A DNA stretch of 64,000 nt from Agathobacter sp. Lineage in GTDB: Bacteria > Bacillota > Clostridia > Lachnospirales > Lachnospiraceae. Positions within the stretch are counted from its first letter, which is position 1, and every line of letters begins with the position of its first letter. Under the pieces are notes generated by a model that was not told the origin of the DNA, did not search any database, and worked only from the letters and a program-made list of their open reading frames with translations. The position numbers were made by a program, and so were the translations under genes. The stretch is taken from NCBI GenBank assembly GCA_017409825.1, contig JAFQRZ010000005.1:32502-96501 (forward strand), read 5' to 3'. This document shows, one piece after another, positions 39,197 to 48,378 of the stretch.

Positions 39197-42100
39197 ATGA
39201 GTAAAACCAAGATATTAAGAGCGATGTTGTATATGCTGATGCCGTTGGCATTTGTCATATATTGTTTTAAGCGTTTAGAGAAGCATGTGAAATGGTTTCG
39301 ACCAGCAATTGCATATATGGTTATTTTTACGGTATTGTTTACGTCAATACCGATAGATGCGTTTGGGATAGCAGTTGAGGCATCTAATGTAAATGGTGTA
39401 ATTGAAGAAAGTACAGAGTGGGATAATAATACTGCTATTAAGAATATTGTGATTTCTGGTGGTAGTGAGCAGGCTCCAATTGTAATTACCATTACAGGAA
39501 CGATATATTCGGATGATACTATATTGATAGCAGAAAATAGTTATGTAAAATTTGTAGGGGCATCCGATACTGCAATGATGATAAGAGATGAGAATCAAGA
39601 TGCACTTGTAAAAGTAGCTGCTAGCTCTACACTTGTTGTAGAAAATCTCATCATGGATGGTGGCGCTGTTTGGACCGGAAGTTTTAGCGAGGTATTAGAG
39701 CGTGGAACTACAAATAGTGGGAAAGAAGTATCTGATTCTTTGATTGATGCTGGTGGACAACGCTCTCAAGGCGGAACTGTGGTTTTAGGAAATGGGGCAA
39801 TTCTGCAGAATAATGATTGCGAATATTCTGGTGCAGGTGGAGCAGTTACAATTGGGGAAGATGGTAGCCTTACAATAAATGGTGCACTCATTAGAAACAA
39901 TCAAAATAATAGTGGTAATGCGGGTGCTGTTAAAATGTATGCAGGTAGTGTACTCACCTTCAATAGTGGTGAGATATATGGAAATGAAGCATCTAGACAT
40001 GGTGGAGCAATTCAAATTTTTGGTGGAGACAGTTCAGATTACGCACATGTTACCTTTCATATGACAGGCGGAGTCATTCGAAACAATTTGGCTGGTGGTG
40101 TAGGTGGTGCAATTGCAATCTCGGATTATTCTGATTTTCATATGACAGGCGGCTCTATTATCAATAATAAGACAACAGATAGCAGTAAACGAGGCGGTGG
40201 GATTGGTTTTGCAGATTCCAATACTTCAATGTCTATTTCTGGCAACATAACCATTCTTGGTAACACCGCAGGAAACAAAGCAAACAATTTATATATTGGA
40301 ACAAATTCGAATAATAAACTTACCGTAGGCGATATTGCAGAAACTGCTACAATTGGAGTGTATATTGCGAGTGCAACTGCAAACAAAGTATTCTCAAATG
40401 GTGGTGCGGATGATGTAAATATGTTCTCGTGTGATAACGATGGGTATGGGGTAGACGTATCCGGAGATAATTTGAAAATTGTTGCAGGAGAAGACCATGC
40501 GAATCACCCTGTTTGTGGAATCTGCCATACGAGTGTAGGGGACCATACAGGTTCTTGTGAGAATGTGTTATGGGAAGCATGGGATGGCACGGGCGAGCTG
40601 GAGGCTGGAAAGAATTATTATTTGAGTAAGGATATTACATTTGATAACGATTATACGATTTCGTCGGATATAAACCTTTGTCTAAATGGGTATACATTGG
40701 ATTTTGGCAGCGGACATTTAATAATGAGTGATGCTGCAGTTAATTTGTGTGATTGTACAGGGAACGGAAAAATCAAAGGAACAGTAGGGGCCGTAATTGT
40801 TGTACAGGAAGATGCTATACTGAATATGTATGGCGGCACGATAAGCGGAAATGAATCTGCAATCAATAATTCAGGTGGTAAGGTTGTAGTTGCGGGTGGA
40901 AAAATTATCGGTAGCGTATATGGTATTTATAATGGAAGTAATGACGGTACAATCGTGGTCAATGGCGGAGTGATTAGTGGAAACACGTATGGAATTCTAA
41001 ACTATGCCATATTCAGCCTTAGCGGTGCACCTAAGATAACGGGAAATTTAGCGGATATATGTTCTAGTGAAAATATTGGTATTAGCGGTGCACTTACCTA
41101 TACAGTACCGATTAATGTGAAAAAGGCGAGTAGTGGTATTTTTACATCTGGCTGGGCAACAAACATGTCAAATGCCACGATTTCGGACTATTTTACTTTA
41201 TCAGATTCGGGTTATATGATAGTTAGGGATGAAGCTTCGGGTGAATTGAAGAAAGTGAAAAAATATACCCTTTCTTTTGATGCAAATGGTGGTACGGGCA
41301 CCAAGGATGTGGTATCTGTAGTAGATGGAGAAATATATGCACTGCCTGAAAATCCATTTACCGCACCAAGTGCTTACAGGTTCAAGGGCTGGGCAACCTC
41401 GGCAAGCGGCTCAGTTATTACAACAGAGACATTTACAATATCATCAAATAATACACTATATGCAATCTGGGAAAAAATTCCTGCCGAGGAGCCAGTTGTT
41501 CAAACCAGTGATGATTTGAATTTGACTTACGGTAAGATTTCTTCTGACAGTAAGGTCGGGGTATCTGCGACAACTTCAAATGGTTATGAAATTACCTATC
41601 AGTGGTATAGCAATACAGAGGATAGTAATACAAATGGAACACTTATTGCAGATGCGGTACAGACGCAGTATGTGATTTTAGAAGGAAGTGAAGTAGGAAC
41701 CTACTATTACTATTGTGTTGTTACAGCAACACGTACAGATAATGGAGAGACAGCAGTTGTAACAAGTCTGCCGATTCAGGTTATAGTAAGTGAAAATAGT
41801 TTTGAAGATTCGGAAATTATAATAGAAGATTACGAAGGAACCTACGATGGACAACAGCATAGCATTACAGTAAATATACCAGTAGATGCAACGATTGGTT
41901 ATCGACTTAGCGAGAATGAATCTTATAGCGACAGCAAGCCAAGTTTCACAGATGCAGGTAGATATACGATATATTACAAGATTTCCAAAGTGGGATACAA
42001 CGACTATACTGGTTCTGTAACGCTTACCATTTTACCAAAGAAACCGACTGCTCCAAGTCTTCAGGCGGTAGATGAAACAATAGAAGGAAAAGCAGACGGT

Positions 42101-42958
42101 AAGATAACAGGACTTACCGTAGAGATGGAATACAGTACTTCAGAAAGTGGTCCATATACGAAAGTAACGGATGTTGCTATGAGTTTTGCACCTGGTACTT
42201 ACTATGTGAGATACGCAGAGAAGACCAACTATTTGGCATCGGATGCGGTAGTTGTAACGATTGTGGCAGGTAAGAAACCAGAATCTCAAAATCCAGGGGA
42301 TTATGCAGATACTACTCCGGATACCAATGTAGGTGGAGCACAAATGGACAATACAATGGAAGAGCTTAAGGGAAATATTCCATTCACAGAAGAGGAATTA
42401 GATGCTGTTTCGAAAGGCTCAGATGTAGAAATCTGGTTGGAGGTAACGGAGATTTCGGCGACAGTTCCGAATGAGCACAAAACGATGGTGGAAGAAAAAT
42501 TAGGTGATAATAAGCTTGGAATGTACCTAGATGTCAGTCTGTTCAAACAAGTGGGTGAGGCAGATGCACAGAAGGTTACGACACTCAATGGAGAAATCAC
42601 AGTATCCTTTATGGTGCCAGAAGAACTGCGTAACAAAGATACAAGTGTAACACGTACTTATAAAGTAATTCGTGTGCATGATGGTGTGGCAGAAGAAATT
42701 GATATTGTATATGATGCCGAGAAAAAAACTATAACATTCAAGACGGACCGTTTTTCAACGTATGCATTAACCTATTTGGATGAGGTGGAGAATGTTCCAG
42801 AAACACCAACGCCAGAGGTACCACCAATACCAGAAGTTTCTACACCGCCAAATACAGGAGAACACAATGATTTCTTGCTTTGGATTGCGTTGCTCTTTAT
42901 TGGTGGAGGTTTTGTTCTAAAAGGAATAAAAATTAAAAAAGTGCATGAAAATGGATAA
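39197..42958 (+). CDS. Cell-wall-anchored beta-helix surface protein, 1253 aa
   Basis: A large secreted protein. It has an unusual N-terminus with two hydrophobic segments (MLYMLMPLAFVIYCF and IAYMVIFTVLFTSIPIDAFG) before mature sequence near residue 60. Residues about 70-680 carry repeated beta-helix rungs (GGAVTIGEDGSLTINGALIR, MTGGVIRNNLAGGVGGAIAI, GGGIGFADSNTSMSISGN). An InlB/Listeria-Bacteroides repeat follows (LSFDANGGTGTKDV, FKGWATSASGS, LYAIWEK), then Ig-like/MBG-like modules and a C-terminal domain (YKVIRVHDGVAEEIDIVYDA, FSTYALTY) that is also in the protein at 60949. It ends with a Pro/Glu linker, a PPNTGE sorting motif, a hydrophobic helix and KIKKVHENG. Probable adhesin; ATG 39197 follows GGAGGGA. 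Confidence 0.88.
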   Translation: MSKTKILRAMLYMLMPLAFVIYCFKRLEKHVKWFRPAIAYMVIFTVLFTSIPIDAFGIAVEASNVNGVIEESTEWDNNTAIKNIVISGGSEQAPIVITITGTIYSDDTILIAENSYVKFVGASDTAMMIRDENQDALVKVAASSTLVVENLIMDGGAVWTGSFSEVLERGTTNSGKEVSDSLIDAGGQRSQGGTVVLGNGAILQNNDCEYSGAGGAVTIGEDGSLTINGALIRNNQNNSGNAGAVKMYAGSVLTFNSGEIYGNEASRHGGAIQIFGGDSSDYAHVTFHMTGGVIRNNLAGGVGGAIAISDYSDFHMTGGSIINNKTTDSSKRGGGIGFADSNTSMSISGNITILGNTAGNKANNLYIGTNSNNKLTVGDIAETATIGVYIASATANKVFSNGGADDVNMFSCDNDGYGVDVSGDNLKIVAGEDHANHPVCGICHTSVGDHTGSCENVLWEAWDGTGELEAGKNYYLSKDITFDNDYTISSDINLCLNGYTLDFGSGHLIMSDAAVNLCDCTGNGKIKGTVGAVIVVQEDAILNMYGGTISGNESAINNSGGKVVVAGGKIIGSVYGIYNGSNDGTIVVNGGVISGNTYGILNYAIFSLSGAPKITGNLADICSSENIGISGALTYTVPINVKKASSGIFTSGWATNMSNATISDYFTLSDSGYMIVRDEASGELKKVKKYTLSFDANGGTGTKDVVSVVDGEIYALPENPFTAPSAYRFKGWATSASGSVITTETFTISSNNTLYAIWEKIPAEEPVVQTSDDLNLTYGKISSDSKVGVSATTSNGYEITYQWYSNTEDSNTNGTLIADAVQTQYVILEGSEVGTYYYYCVVTATRTDNGETAVVTSLPIQVIVSENSFEDSEIIIEDYEGTYDGQQHSITVNIPVDATIGYRLSENESYSDSKPSFTDAGRYTIYYKISKVGYNDYTGSVTLTILPKKPTAPSLQAVDETIEGKADGKITGLTVEMEYSTSESGPYTKVTDVAMSFAPGTYYVRYAEKTNYLASDAVVVTIVAGKKPESQNPGDYADTTPDTNVGGAQMDNTMEELKGNIPFTEEELDAVSKGSDVEIWLEVTEISATVPNEHKTMVEEKLGDNKLGMYLDVSLFKQVGEADAQKVTTLNGEITVSFMVPEELRNKDTSVTRTYKVIRVHDGVAEEIDIVYDAEKKTITFKTDRFSTYALTYLDEVENVPETPTPEVPPIPEVSTPPNTGEHNDFLLWIALLFIGGGFVLKGIKIKKVHENG

Positions 42959-42995
42959 AAAATGGATGAATGGATAATTATTGGATGATAAATGG

Positions 42996-43039
42996 TTGAC
43001 ATACATGCCTCCTTTTCTTATAATATAGGAAAAGGAGGC
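42996..43039 (+). promoter_or_regulatory. Promoter in an inverted repeat that holds the ribosome binding site (XRE-Uma2)
   Basis: TTGACA (42996-43001), 17 bp, TATAAT (43019-43024). GCCTCCTTTTC (43007-43017) lies between -35 and -10 and is the exact complement of GAAAAGGAGGC (43029-43039), which holds the SD. The -10 is in the loop. mRNA reading in from the surface protein gene would hide the SD; mRNA from this promoter would not. Confidence 0.75.
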
Positions 43040-43046
43040 GATTTTT

Positions 43047-43856
43047 ATGACCGTCAAAGAAATGAACGATAGAAGAAAAGAATTAGGATATTCTTATGAA
43101 AGGGTAGCAGAATTGTCAGGGGTTCCAGTAGGTACAGTACAGAAAGTACTGGGGGGAATTACGAAGGCACCACGCTATGAGACCTTGAAAGCGTTGGAAA
43201 AGGCATTACGTCCAGTAGAAGATGACTGGTTTTTTTATGATTGGGAAAAGGATGTTTCCGTAAGAGAAAACTTGACCTATGCTGGGAGAAAACAGGGGAT
43301 GTACACCATAGAGGATTATTATGCAATATCCGAGGATGAAAGGGTAGAATTGATTGATGGTGTAATCTATGATATGAGTTCGCCTACTTCGATTCATCAA
43401 GCCATAGCAGGAAAAATTTATAACAAGTTAGAAAATTATGTCACAGGTAAAAAAGGACCGTGTATCCCGATTATTTCACCTATTGATGTACAATTAGACT
43501 GTGATGACAAGACAATTTTGCAGCCAGATGTTATCGTGGTGTGTAACAGAGAGAAGTTCAAAAAAGGTATCGTATATGGTGCACCAGACTTTGTGGTAGA
43601 GGTGCTGTCTCCATCTACACGAAAAAAGGATAAACGCTTGAAATTAAAGAAGTATATGGATGCATGTGTGCGTGAATATTGGATTGTAGATCCAAATAAG
43701 AAAAATATTGTGGTTTATGCAGATGATGGCGATGATGATTATGATATTTTTGTATACACCTTTGATAATGAAGTTCCTGTTCGTATTTTCAATGAAGAGT
43801 GCAAAATTGACTTCAAAGAAATCTATGATGATATTGCATTTTTGTACGAAAAATAA
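43047..43856 (+). CDS. XRE-type HTH fused to Uma2-family nuclease domain
   Basis: A 269-aa two-domain protein. The N-terminal helix-turn-helix (residues 1-60: NDRRKELGYSYERVAELSGV, PVGTVQKVLGG) is of the Cro/CI type. The C-terminal part (about 85-265) is the Uma2/DUF820 fold of the PD-(D/E)XK superfamily: YELIDGVIYDM-like ELIDGVIYDMSSP, ILQPDVIVVCNREKF, APDFVVEVLSPSTRKKDKRL and YWIVDPNKKNIVVY. Catalytic residues are expected at the D of QPDV and the E-x-L of VVEVLSPSTRKKD. Cellular role unsettled; Uma2 genes are often mobile. It has its own promoter-hairpin. Confidence 0.88.
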   Translation: MTVKEMNDRRKELGYSYERVAELSGVPVGTVQKVLGGITKAPRYETLKALEKALRPVEDDWFFYDWEKDVSVRENLTYAGRKQGMYTIEDYYAISEDERVELIDGVIYDMSSPTSIHQAIAGKIYNKLENYVTGKKGPCIPIISPIDVQLDCDDKTILQPDVIVVCNREKFKKGIVYGAPDFVVEVLSPSTRKKDKRLKLKKYMDACVREYWIVDPNKKNIVVYADDGDDDYDIFVYTFDNEVPVRIFNEECKIDFKEIYDDIAFLYEK

Positions 43857-43861
43857 ACCCA

Positions 43862-43909
43862 GATTGTGCACAATCATACTTTGACTTATAGGGCATATTG
43901 TTGTAAAAT
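43862..43909 (+). promoter_or_regulatory. Promoter and 14-bp palindrome before the flavoprotein gene
   Basis: GATTGTGCACAATC (43862-43875) is a perfect palindrome ending 5 bp before TTGACT (43881-43886). The -10 TAAAAT (43904-43909) follows after 17 bp. The palindrome could be an operator for the gltA-like gene and possibly the pyr genes behind it. Confidence 0.6.
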
Positions 43910-43989
43910 TATAGATGTGTAATTTTGCAATAATATGCTTTTTATTTGCAAAGAAAACGTATAACAAGTTCATTAAGGGGGGACTTTTT

Positions 43990-45225
43990 ATGGCATATCA
44001 TGTAATGGACGAAGCGAATCGTTGTTTGAATTGTAAGAAACCAATGTGTATGGAAGGCTGTCCAATCCACACACCAATTCCGAAGGTTATTTCGCTTCTT
44101 AAAGAAGGTAAAATTGATGACGCAGGTTGGATGCTTTTTGAAAATAATCCATTGACTACGGTTTGTAGTATTGTTTGTAATCATGAGAATCAGTGTGAGG
44201 GTCACTGTATCCTTGGAAAAAAAGGCAGTCCAGTACATTTTTCTGCGATTGAAAATTATATTTCTAGCACCTATAGCTCTAAGATGACCAAGGGGCCTGC
44301 TGAGTCCAATGGTATGAAGGTGGCTATCGTAGGTTCTGGTCCTGCAGGTCTTACTATCGCTGTTTTACTTGCGAGAAAAGGCTATCAGGTTACGATTTTT
44401 GAGGGTAAGGATAAAATTGGTGGTATCCTTCGTTATGGTATTCCAGAGTTCCGTCTGCCAAAGAGCATTATCGATGATTTTGAATATAGACACCTCGTAT
44501 TAAAGGACATCAAGATTCGTCCAAATACCAGTATTGGTGCAGCGATTACGGTAGAGGACTTGTTCCGTGATGGTTACAAATCGGTATTCGTAGGTACTGG
44601 TGTATGGCGTCCAAATACACTTAAGATTAAAGGGGAAACCTTAGGACATGTTCACTATGGTATCAACTATCTGTATAGTCCAGCCAGCTTCCATTTAGGA
44701 AATCATGTAATCGTTATCGGTGCAGGTAATGCGGCAATGGATGTTTGTCGTACCGCACTTCGTAATGGCGTACGTAAGGTAGAATGCTTCTCTGTAACAG
44801 ATGGTGTAGCGGCTAGCAAGCACGAATTTGAATATGCAGAATTAGAAGGTGTAGAATTCCACTACTGCAAGATGCCTGTAGAAATTACAGAAGAGGGAGT
44901 TATCTTTGCGGATACAGAAATGTTAGAAGATGGTGGATTTAAGAAAATCGATGGAACTGAGAAGCTTTATCCAGCGGATAATGTTATGGTTTCTATCAGC
45001 CAGGGGCCAGCGAATAAGTTGATGAATACGACAGAAGGTTTGAAAGCAAACGAGCGTGGCTTGATTGCAACAGACGAAACCGGTCATACCTCACTTCCAG
45101 GCGTATTTGCCAGTGGTGACGTAGTAAAAGGTGCCCGTACCGTAGTAGAAGCCGTGAAGTATTCTAAGATTGTTGCGGAAGCGATGGATGAATATATGCA
45201 GAGCTTGCCAAAAGATGAGGCATAA
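43990..45225 (+). CDS. NAD(P)-dependent oxidoreductase, glutamate synthase small-subunit family
   Basis: A 411-aa flavoprotein like GltD/NfnL/PreT, transferring electrons from NAD(P)H through FAD and Fe-S. The N-terminal Cys clusters are CLNCKKPMCMEGCPIHTPIP and CSIVCNHENQCEGHC (two [4Fe-4S] sites). The FAD dinucleotide fold is VAIVGSGPAGLTIAVLLARK, the second GxGxxA fold is VIVIGAGNAAMDVCRTAL, and the C-terminal FAD motif is GVFASGDVVKGARTVVEAV. At 411 aa it is shorter than GltD (about 470), missing part of the second Rossmann region. ATG 43990 is chosen for AAGGGGGG before it. It may work with the pyrK/pyrD genes downstream. Confidence 0.88.
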   Translation: MAYHVMDEANRCLNCKKPMCMEGCPIHTPIPKVISLLKEGKIDDAGWMLFENNPLTTVCSIVCNHENQCEGHCILGKKGSPVHFSAIENYISSTYSSKMTKGPAESNGMKVAIVGSGPAGLTIAVLLARKGYQVTIFEGKDKIGGILRYGIPEFRLPKSIIDDFEYRHLVLKDIKIRPNTSIGAAITVEDLFRDGYKSVFVGTGVWRPNTLKIKGETLGHVHYGINYLYSPASFHLGNHVIVIGAGNAAMDVCRTALRNGVRKVECFSVTDGVAASKHEFEYAELEGVEFHYCKMPVEITEEGVIFADTEMLEDGGFKKIDGTEKLYPADNVMVSISQGPANKLMNTTEGLKANERGLIATDETGHTSLPGVFASGDVVKGARTVVEAVKYSKIVAEAMDEYMQSLPKDEA

Positions 45226-45263
45226 GAAGAGTAAGAAATTTATCTGAAAGGATAAAATGATAT

Positions 45264-46541
45264 ATGAAAATATTAATTAAGAATGGTCGCATTTTAAATC
45301 CAGCAACGAATATGGATGAAGTAGCAGACCTTATGGTGGAAGATAACAAGGTTGTTGCGATAGCAAAAGAAATCACAGAAGCAGCGGACAAGGTAATGGA
45401 TGCAGCAGGTAAATTCGTAATGCCAGGTTTTATCGATTTGCACGTGCATTTCCGTGATCCTGGGCTTACCCACAAGGAAGATATCTTAACAGGTATGGCA
45501 GCAGCAGCACATGGTGGCTATACATCCGTATTTGCCATGCCAAATACCAAGCCAGTTGCAGATAGTGCAGAAGTGATTACTTATGTGCATGACAAAGCAA
45601 AAGAAGGAAATTGTATCAATGTATATCAAGTAGGTGCGATTACCGTGGGACAGGCAGGTACAGAACTCTCTGATATCAGAGGTATGGTAGAAGCTGGCTG
45701 CCCAGCGCTTAGTGAAGATGGAAAATCTGTTATGAACGCAAATCTTTATCGTGATGCGATGAAAATTGCAGCAGAGCTTGATATTCCTATTTTGGCACAT
45801 TGTGAAGACATCACGATGGTAAATGGTGGCTGTGTAAATGCAGATGCGAAGACGAAAGAAATGGGACTTCCAGGCATTACCAATTCGGTAGAAGATGTTA
45901 TTGTAGCGCGTGATATCTTAATCGCGAAGGAAACAGGTGCAAGACTACACCTTTGCCACTGCTCAACAGCAGATTCTGTAAAGATGGTAAAGGCTGCAAA
46001 AGAAGAAGGCTTACCAGTATCCGCAGAAGTATGTCCACATCACTTTGTTTTGACATCGGACGATATCACAGATGCAGCGAATACGGATTACAAGATGAAT
46101 CCACCGCTTCGTACCTGTGCAGACGTGGATGCGCTTAAAAAGGGCTTGAAGGAAGGCATTATGGAAGTGATTTCTACCGACCATGCACCTCATACTGCAG
46201 AAGAGAAGAATACCATTATGCAGAAGGCTCCATTCGGTATTGTAGGTTTGGAAACTGCAGCCTGCTTAACATACAGCGAATTGGTGCTTGGTGATATTTT
46301 TACACCAATGCAGATGGCAGCAGCGATGAGCTATCATCCTGCAAAGGTTATGAAGATGGACAAGGGGGATATTCAGCCTGGCAAGGTGGCAGATATCGTT
46401 ATCTTCGATCCAAACGTAACCTATAAAATTGACAAGAATACATTCGCTTCTAAGGGACAGAACACTCCATTCCATGGATATGAAGTAACTGGAAAAGTCG
46501 TTTGTACCATTTGCAACGGAAACGTTGTATATGAAGCTTAG
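45264..46541 (+). CDS. pyrC: Dihydroorotase
   Basis: Dihydroorotase makes dihydroorotate from carbamoyl aspartate, the third step of UMP synthesis. The binuclear zinc site is visible: DLHVHFRDPG (HxH, about residues 59-61), His in AHCEDI, His in LHLCHCS and the Asp in STDHAPHT. The 425-aa length with the type I amidohydrolase layout (start MKILIKNGRILNPATN, end ICNGNVVYEA) fits the Firmicutes PyrC. It heads pyrC-pyrF-pyrK-pyrD. Confidence 0.97.
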   Translation: MKILIKNGRILNPATNMDEVADLMVEDNKVVAIAKEITEAADKVMDAAGKFVMPGFIDLHVHFRDPGLTHKEDILTGMAAAAHGGYTSVFAMPNTKPVADSAEVITYVHDKAKEGNCINVYQVGAITVGQAGTELSDIRGMVEAGCPALSEDGKSVMNANLYRDAMKIAAELDIPILAHCEDITMVNGGCVNADAKTKEMGLPGITNSVEDVIVARDILIAKETGARLHLCHCSTADSVKMVKAAKEEGLPVSAEVCPHHFVLTSDDITDAANTDYKMNPPLRTCADVDALKKGLKEGIMEVISTDHAPHTAEEKNTIMQKAPFGIVGLETAACLTYSELVLGDIFTPMQMAAAMSYHPAKVMKMDKGDIQPGKVADIVIFDPNVTYKIDKNTFASKGQNTPFHGYEVTGKVVCTICNGNVVYEA

Positions 46542-46603
46542 AGAAAATATGAGTAGGCAGATGCCAGACTCAAATTCAATATATATCAGAAAGGGAATCA
46601 ATT

Positions 46604-47536
46604 ATGATTAACAAACTTGTAAGTAAAATTCAGAAAACAAATGCTCCTATCGTAGTAGGTCTTGACCCAATGCTCAATTACATTCCAAAGCATATTCAGG
46701 ACAAGGCTTTCGCAGAATTTGGTGAGACACCAGCCGGTGCAGCAGAAGCAATCTGGCAGTACAACAAAGCAATCGTAGATGCAACCTATGATTTAATTCC
46801 AGCAGTAAAACCACAGATTGCGATGTACGAACAGTTCGGCGTAGAAGGTGTAAAAGCATTCCAGAAAACAGTTGATTACTGTCATGAAAAAGATTTAGTA
46901 GTTATCAGCGACGTAAAACGTGGCGATATCGGTTCTACTTCAGCCGCTTATGCAGTAGGACATCTTGGCAAAGTTCAGATTGGAAGCAAATCATACTCTG
47001 CATTTGATGGAGATTTTGCTACAGTTAACCCATACCTCGGAACAGACGGAATCAAACCTTTCGTAGACGTATGTAAGGAAGAAAAGAAGGGTATCTTTAT
47101 CCTTGTTAAGACATCTAACCCATCTTCTGGTGAATTCCAGGATAGAATCATTGATGGTCGTCCATTGTATGAATGGGTTGGTGAAAAGGTTGCAGAATGG
47201 GGTGCAGACTGCATGGGTGATTCTTACAGCTATGTAGGTGCCGTAGTAGGTGCTACTTATCCAGAAATGGGTAAAGTCCTTCGTGATATTATGCCAAAGA
47301 GCTACATCCTTGTACCAGGTTATGGTGCACAGGGCGGACAGGGCAAAGACCTCGTTCACTTCTTCAACAAAGATGGTCTCGGTGCTATCGTAAACTCATC
47401 TCGTGGTATTATCGCTGCTTACAAGCAGGATAAATACAAAGAAATGGGTATCACAGAAGAAAACTTCGCGGATGCATCTCGTCAGGCGGTTATCGATATG
47501 GTTGACGATATCGCAGGTGCGCTTGGTACGAAGTAG
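46604..47536 (+). CDS. pyrF: Orotidine 5'-phosphate decarboxylase, type 2
   Basis: OMP decarboxylase forms UMP, the last step of the pathway. At 310 aa it is the longer type 2 form rather than the about 235-aa type 1. Diagnostic residues are VGLDPMLNYIPKHI near the start, the catalytic SDVKRGDIGSTSAAYAVG (Lys-Asp array) near residue 105, and PGYGAQGGQGKDL with the phosphate loop. It follows pyrC by 62 bp. Confidence 0.97.
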   Translation: MINKLVSKIQKTNAPIVVGLDPMLNYIPKHIQDKAFAEFGETPAGAAEAIWQYNKAIVDATYDLIPAVKPQIAMYEQFGVEGVKAFQKTVDYCHEKDLVVISDVKRGDIGSTSAAYAVGHLGKVQIGSKSYSAFDGDFATVNPYLGTDGIKPFVDVCKEEKKGIFILVKTSNPSSGEFQDRIIDGRPLYEWVGEKVAEWGADCMGDSYSYVGAVVGATYPEMGKVLRDIMPKSYILVPGYGAQGGQGKDLVHFFNKDGLGAIVNSSRGIIAAYKQDKYKEMGITEENFADASRQAVIDMVDDIAGALGTK

Positions 47537-47555
47537 AATATTTTGAAAAACTAGC

Positions 47556-47581
47556 AGCTGGCGTGAAAATTCACGTCAGCT
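47556..47581 (+). other. Stem-loop between pyrF and pyrK
   Basis: AGCTGGCGTGAA (47556-47567) pairs with TTCACGTCAGCT (47570-47581), with one G-U pair and nearly no loop. A short mixed run (TGCTTTGC) follows instead of Ts, so an mRNA stability or processing element is more likely than a terminator. Confidence 0.5.
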
Positions 47582-47604
47582 TGCTTTGCAAGGAGACATA
47601 AATT

Positions 47605-48378
47605 ATGGCAACAAAATTTGAAGAAATGGCAGTTGTGGTTTCGCAGAAGGAAATCGCGACAGACATTTATGACTTAACAATTCAGACAAAAGAAATCGCT
47701 GCAGCAGCAAAAGCTGGTCAGTTCATTTCTCTTTACTGTAATGATGGAACCAAATTACTTCCTCGTCCAATTTCCCTTTGCGGAATCGATCGAGAAGCAG
47801 GCACACTTCGTCTCGTATATCGTGTGACTGGGGAAAATACTGGTACAGAGCAGTTCTCCAAACTGGTTGCTGGCGATGAAATTCGTGTACTTGGACCTTT
47901 GGGAAATGGTTTTGAACTTGGCGACAAGAAAGCCTTCTTAATCGGTGGTGGTATTGGTATTCCTCCAATGCTCCAGCTCGCAAAAGAATTAAACTGTGAA
48001 AAGACAGCTGTACTTGGTTATCGCAACGAATTATTCTTATTAGAAGATTTCGAAGCAGTTTGTGATACTATCATCGCGACAGAAGATGGAAGTGCTGGTA
48101 CAAAGGGGAACGTTATCGATGCGATTAAGGCAAATGGTGCAGAGGCAGATGTTATCTATGCCTGTGGCCCAACACCTATGCTTCGCGCATTGAAAGCTTA
48201 TGCAGAAGAAAACGATATGGAATGCTACATTTCTATGGAAGAGCGTATGGCGTGCGGTATCGGTGCATGTCTTGCATGTGTATGTAAAACAAAAGAAAAA
48301 GACCATCATACAAACGTAAATAACAAACGTATCTGTAAAGAAGGTCCAGTATTTAACGCAAAGGAGGTAGAATTGTAA
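47605..48378 (+). CDS. pyrK: Dihydroorotate dehydrogenase electron transfer subunit
   Basis: PyrK is the FAD and [2Fe-2S] subunit that passes electrons from PyrD to NAD+. The FAD-binding segment is RPISLCGIDREAGTLRLVYR, the NAD site is FLIGGGIGIPPMLQLAKEL and VIYACGPTPMLRALKAY, and the C-terminal iron-sulfur Cys cluster is MACGIGACLACVCKTK plus a later Cys. The 257-aa length is normal. Its stop overlaps the pyrD start by 1 bp. Confidence 0.96.
   Translation: MATKFEEMAVVVSQKEIATDIYDLTIQTKEIAAAAKAGQFISLYCNDGTKLLPRPISLCGIDREAGTLRLVYRVTGENTGTEQFSKLVAGDEIRVLGPLGNGFELGDKKAFLIGGGIGIPPMLQLAKELNCEKTAVLGYRNELFLLEDFEAVCDTIIATEDGSAGTKGNVIDAIKANGAEADVIYACGPTPMLRALKAYAEENDMECYISMEERMACGIGACLACVCKTKEKDHHTNVNNKRICKEGPVFNAKEVEL

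Noticed and set aside
43862-43875. 14-bp palindrome considered as part of a terminator after XRE-Uma2
   Set aside because: No loop and no following T-run; kept only as a possible operator near the next promoter.
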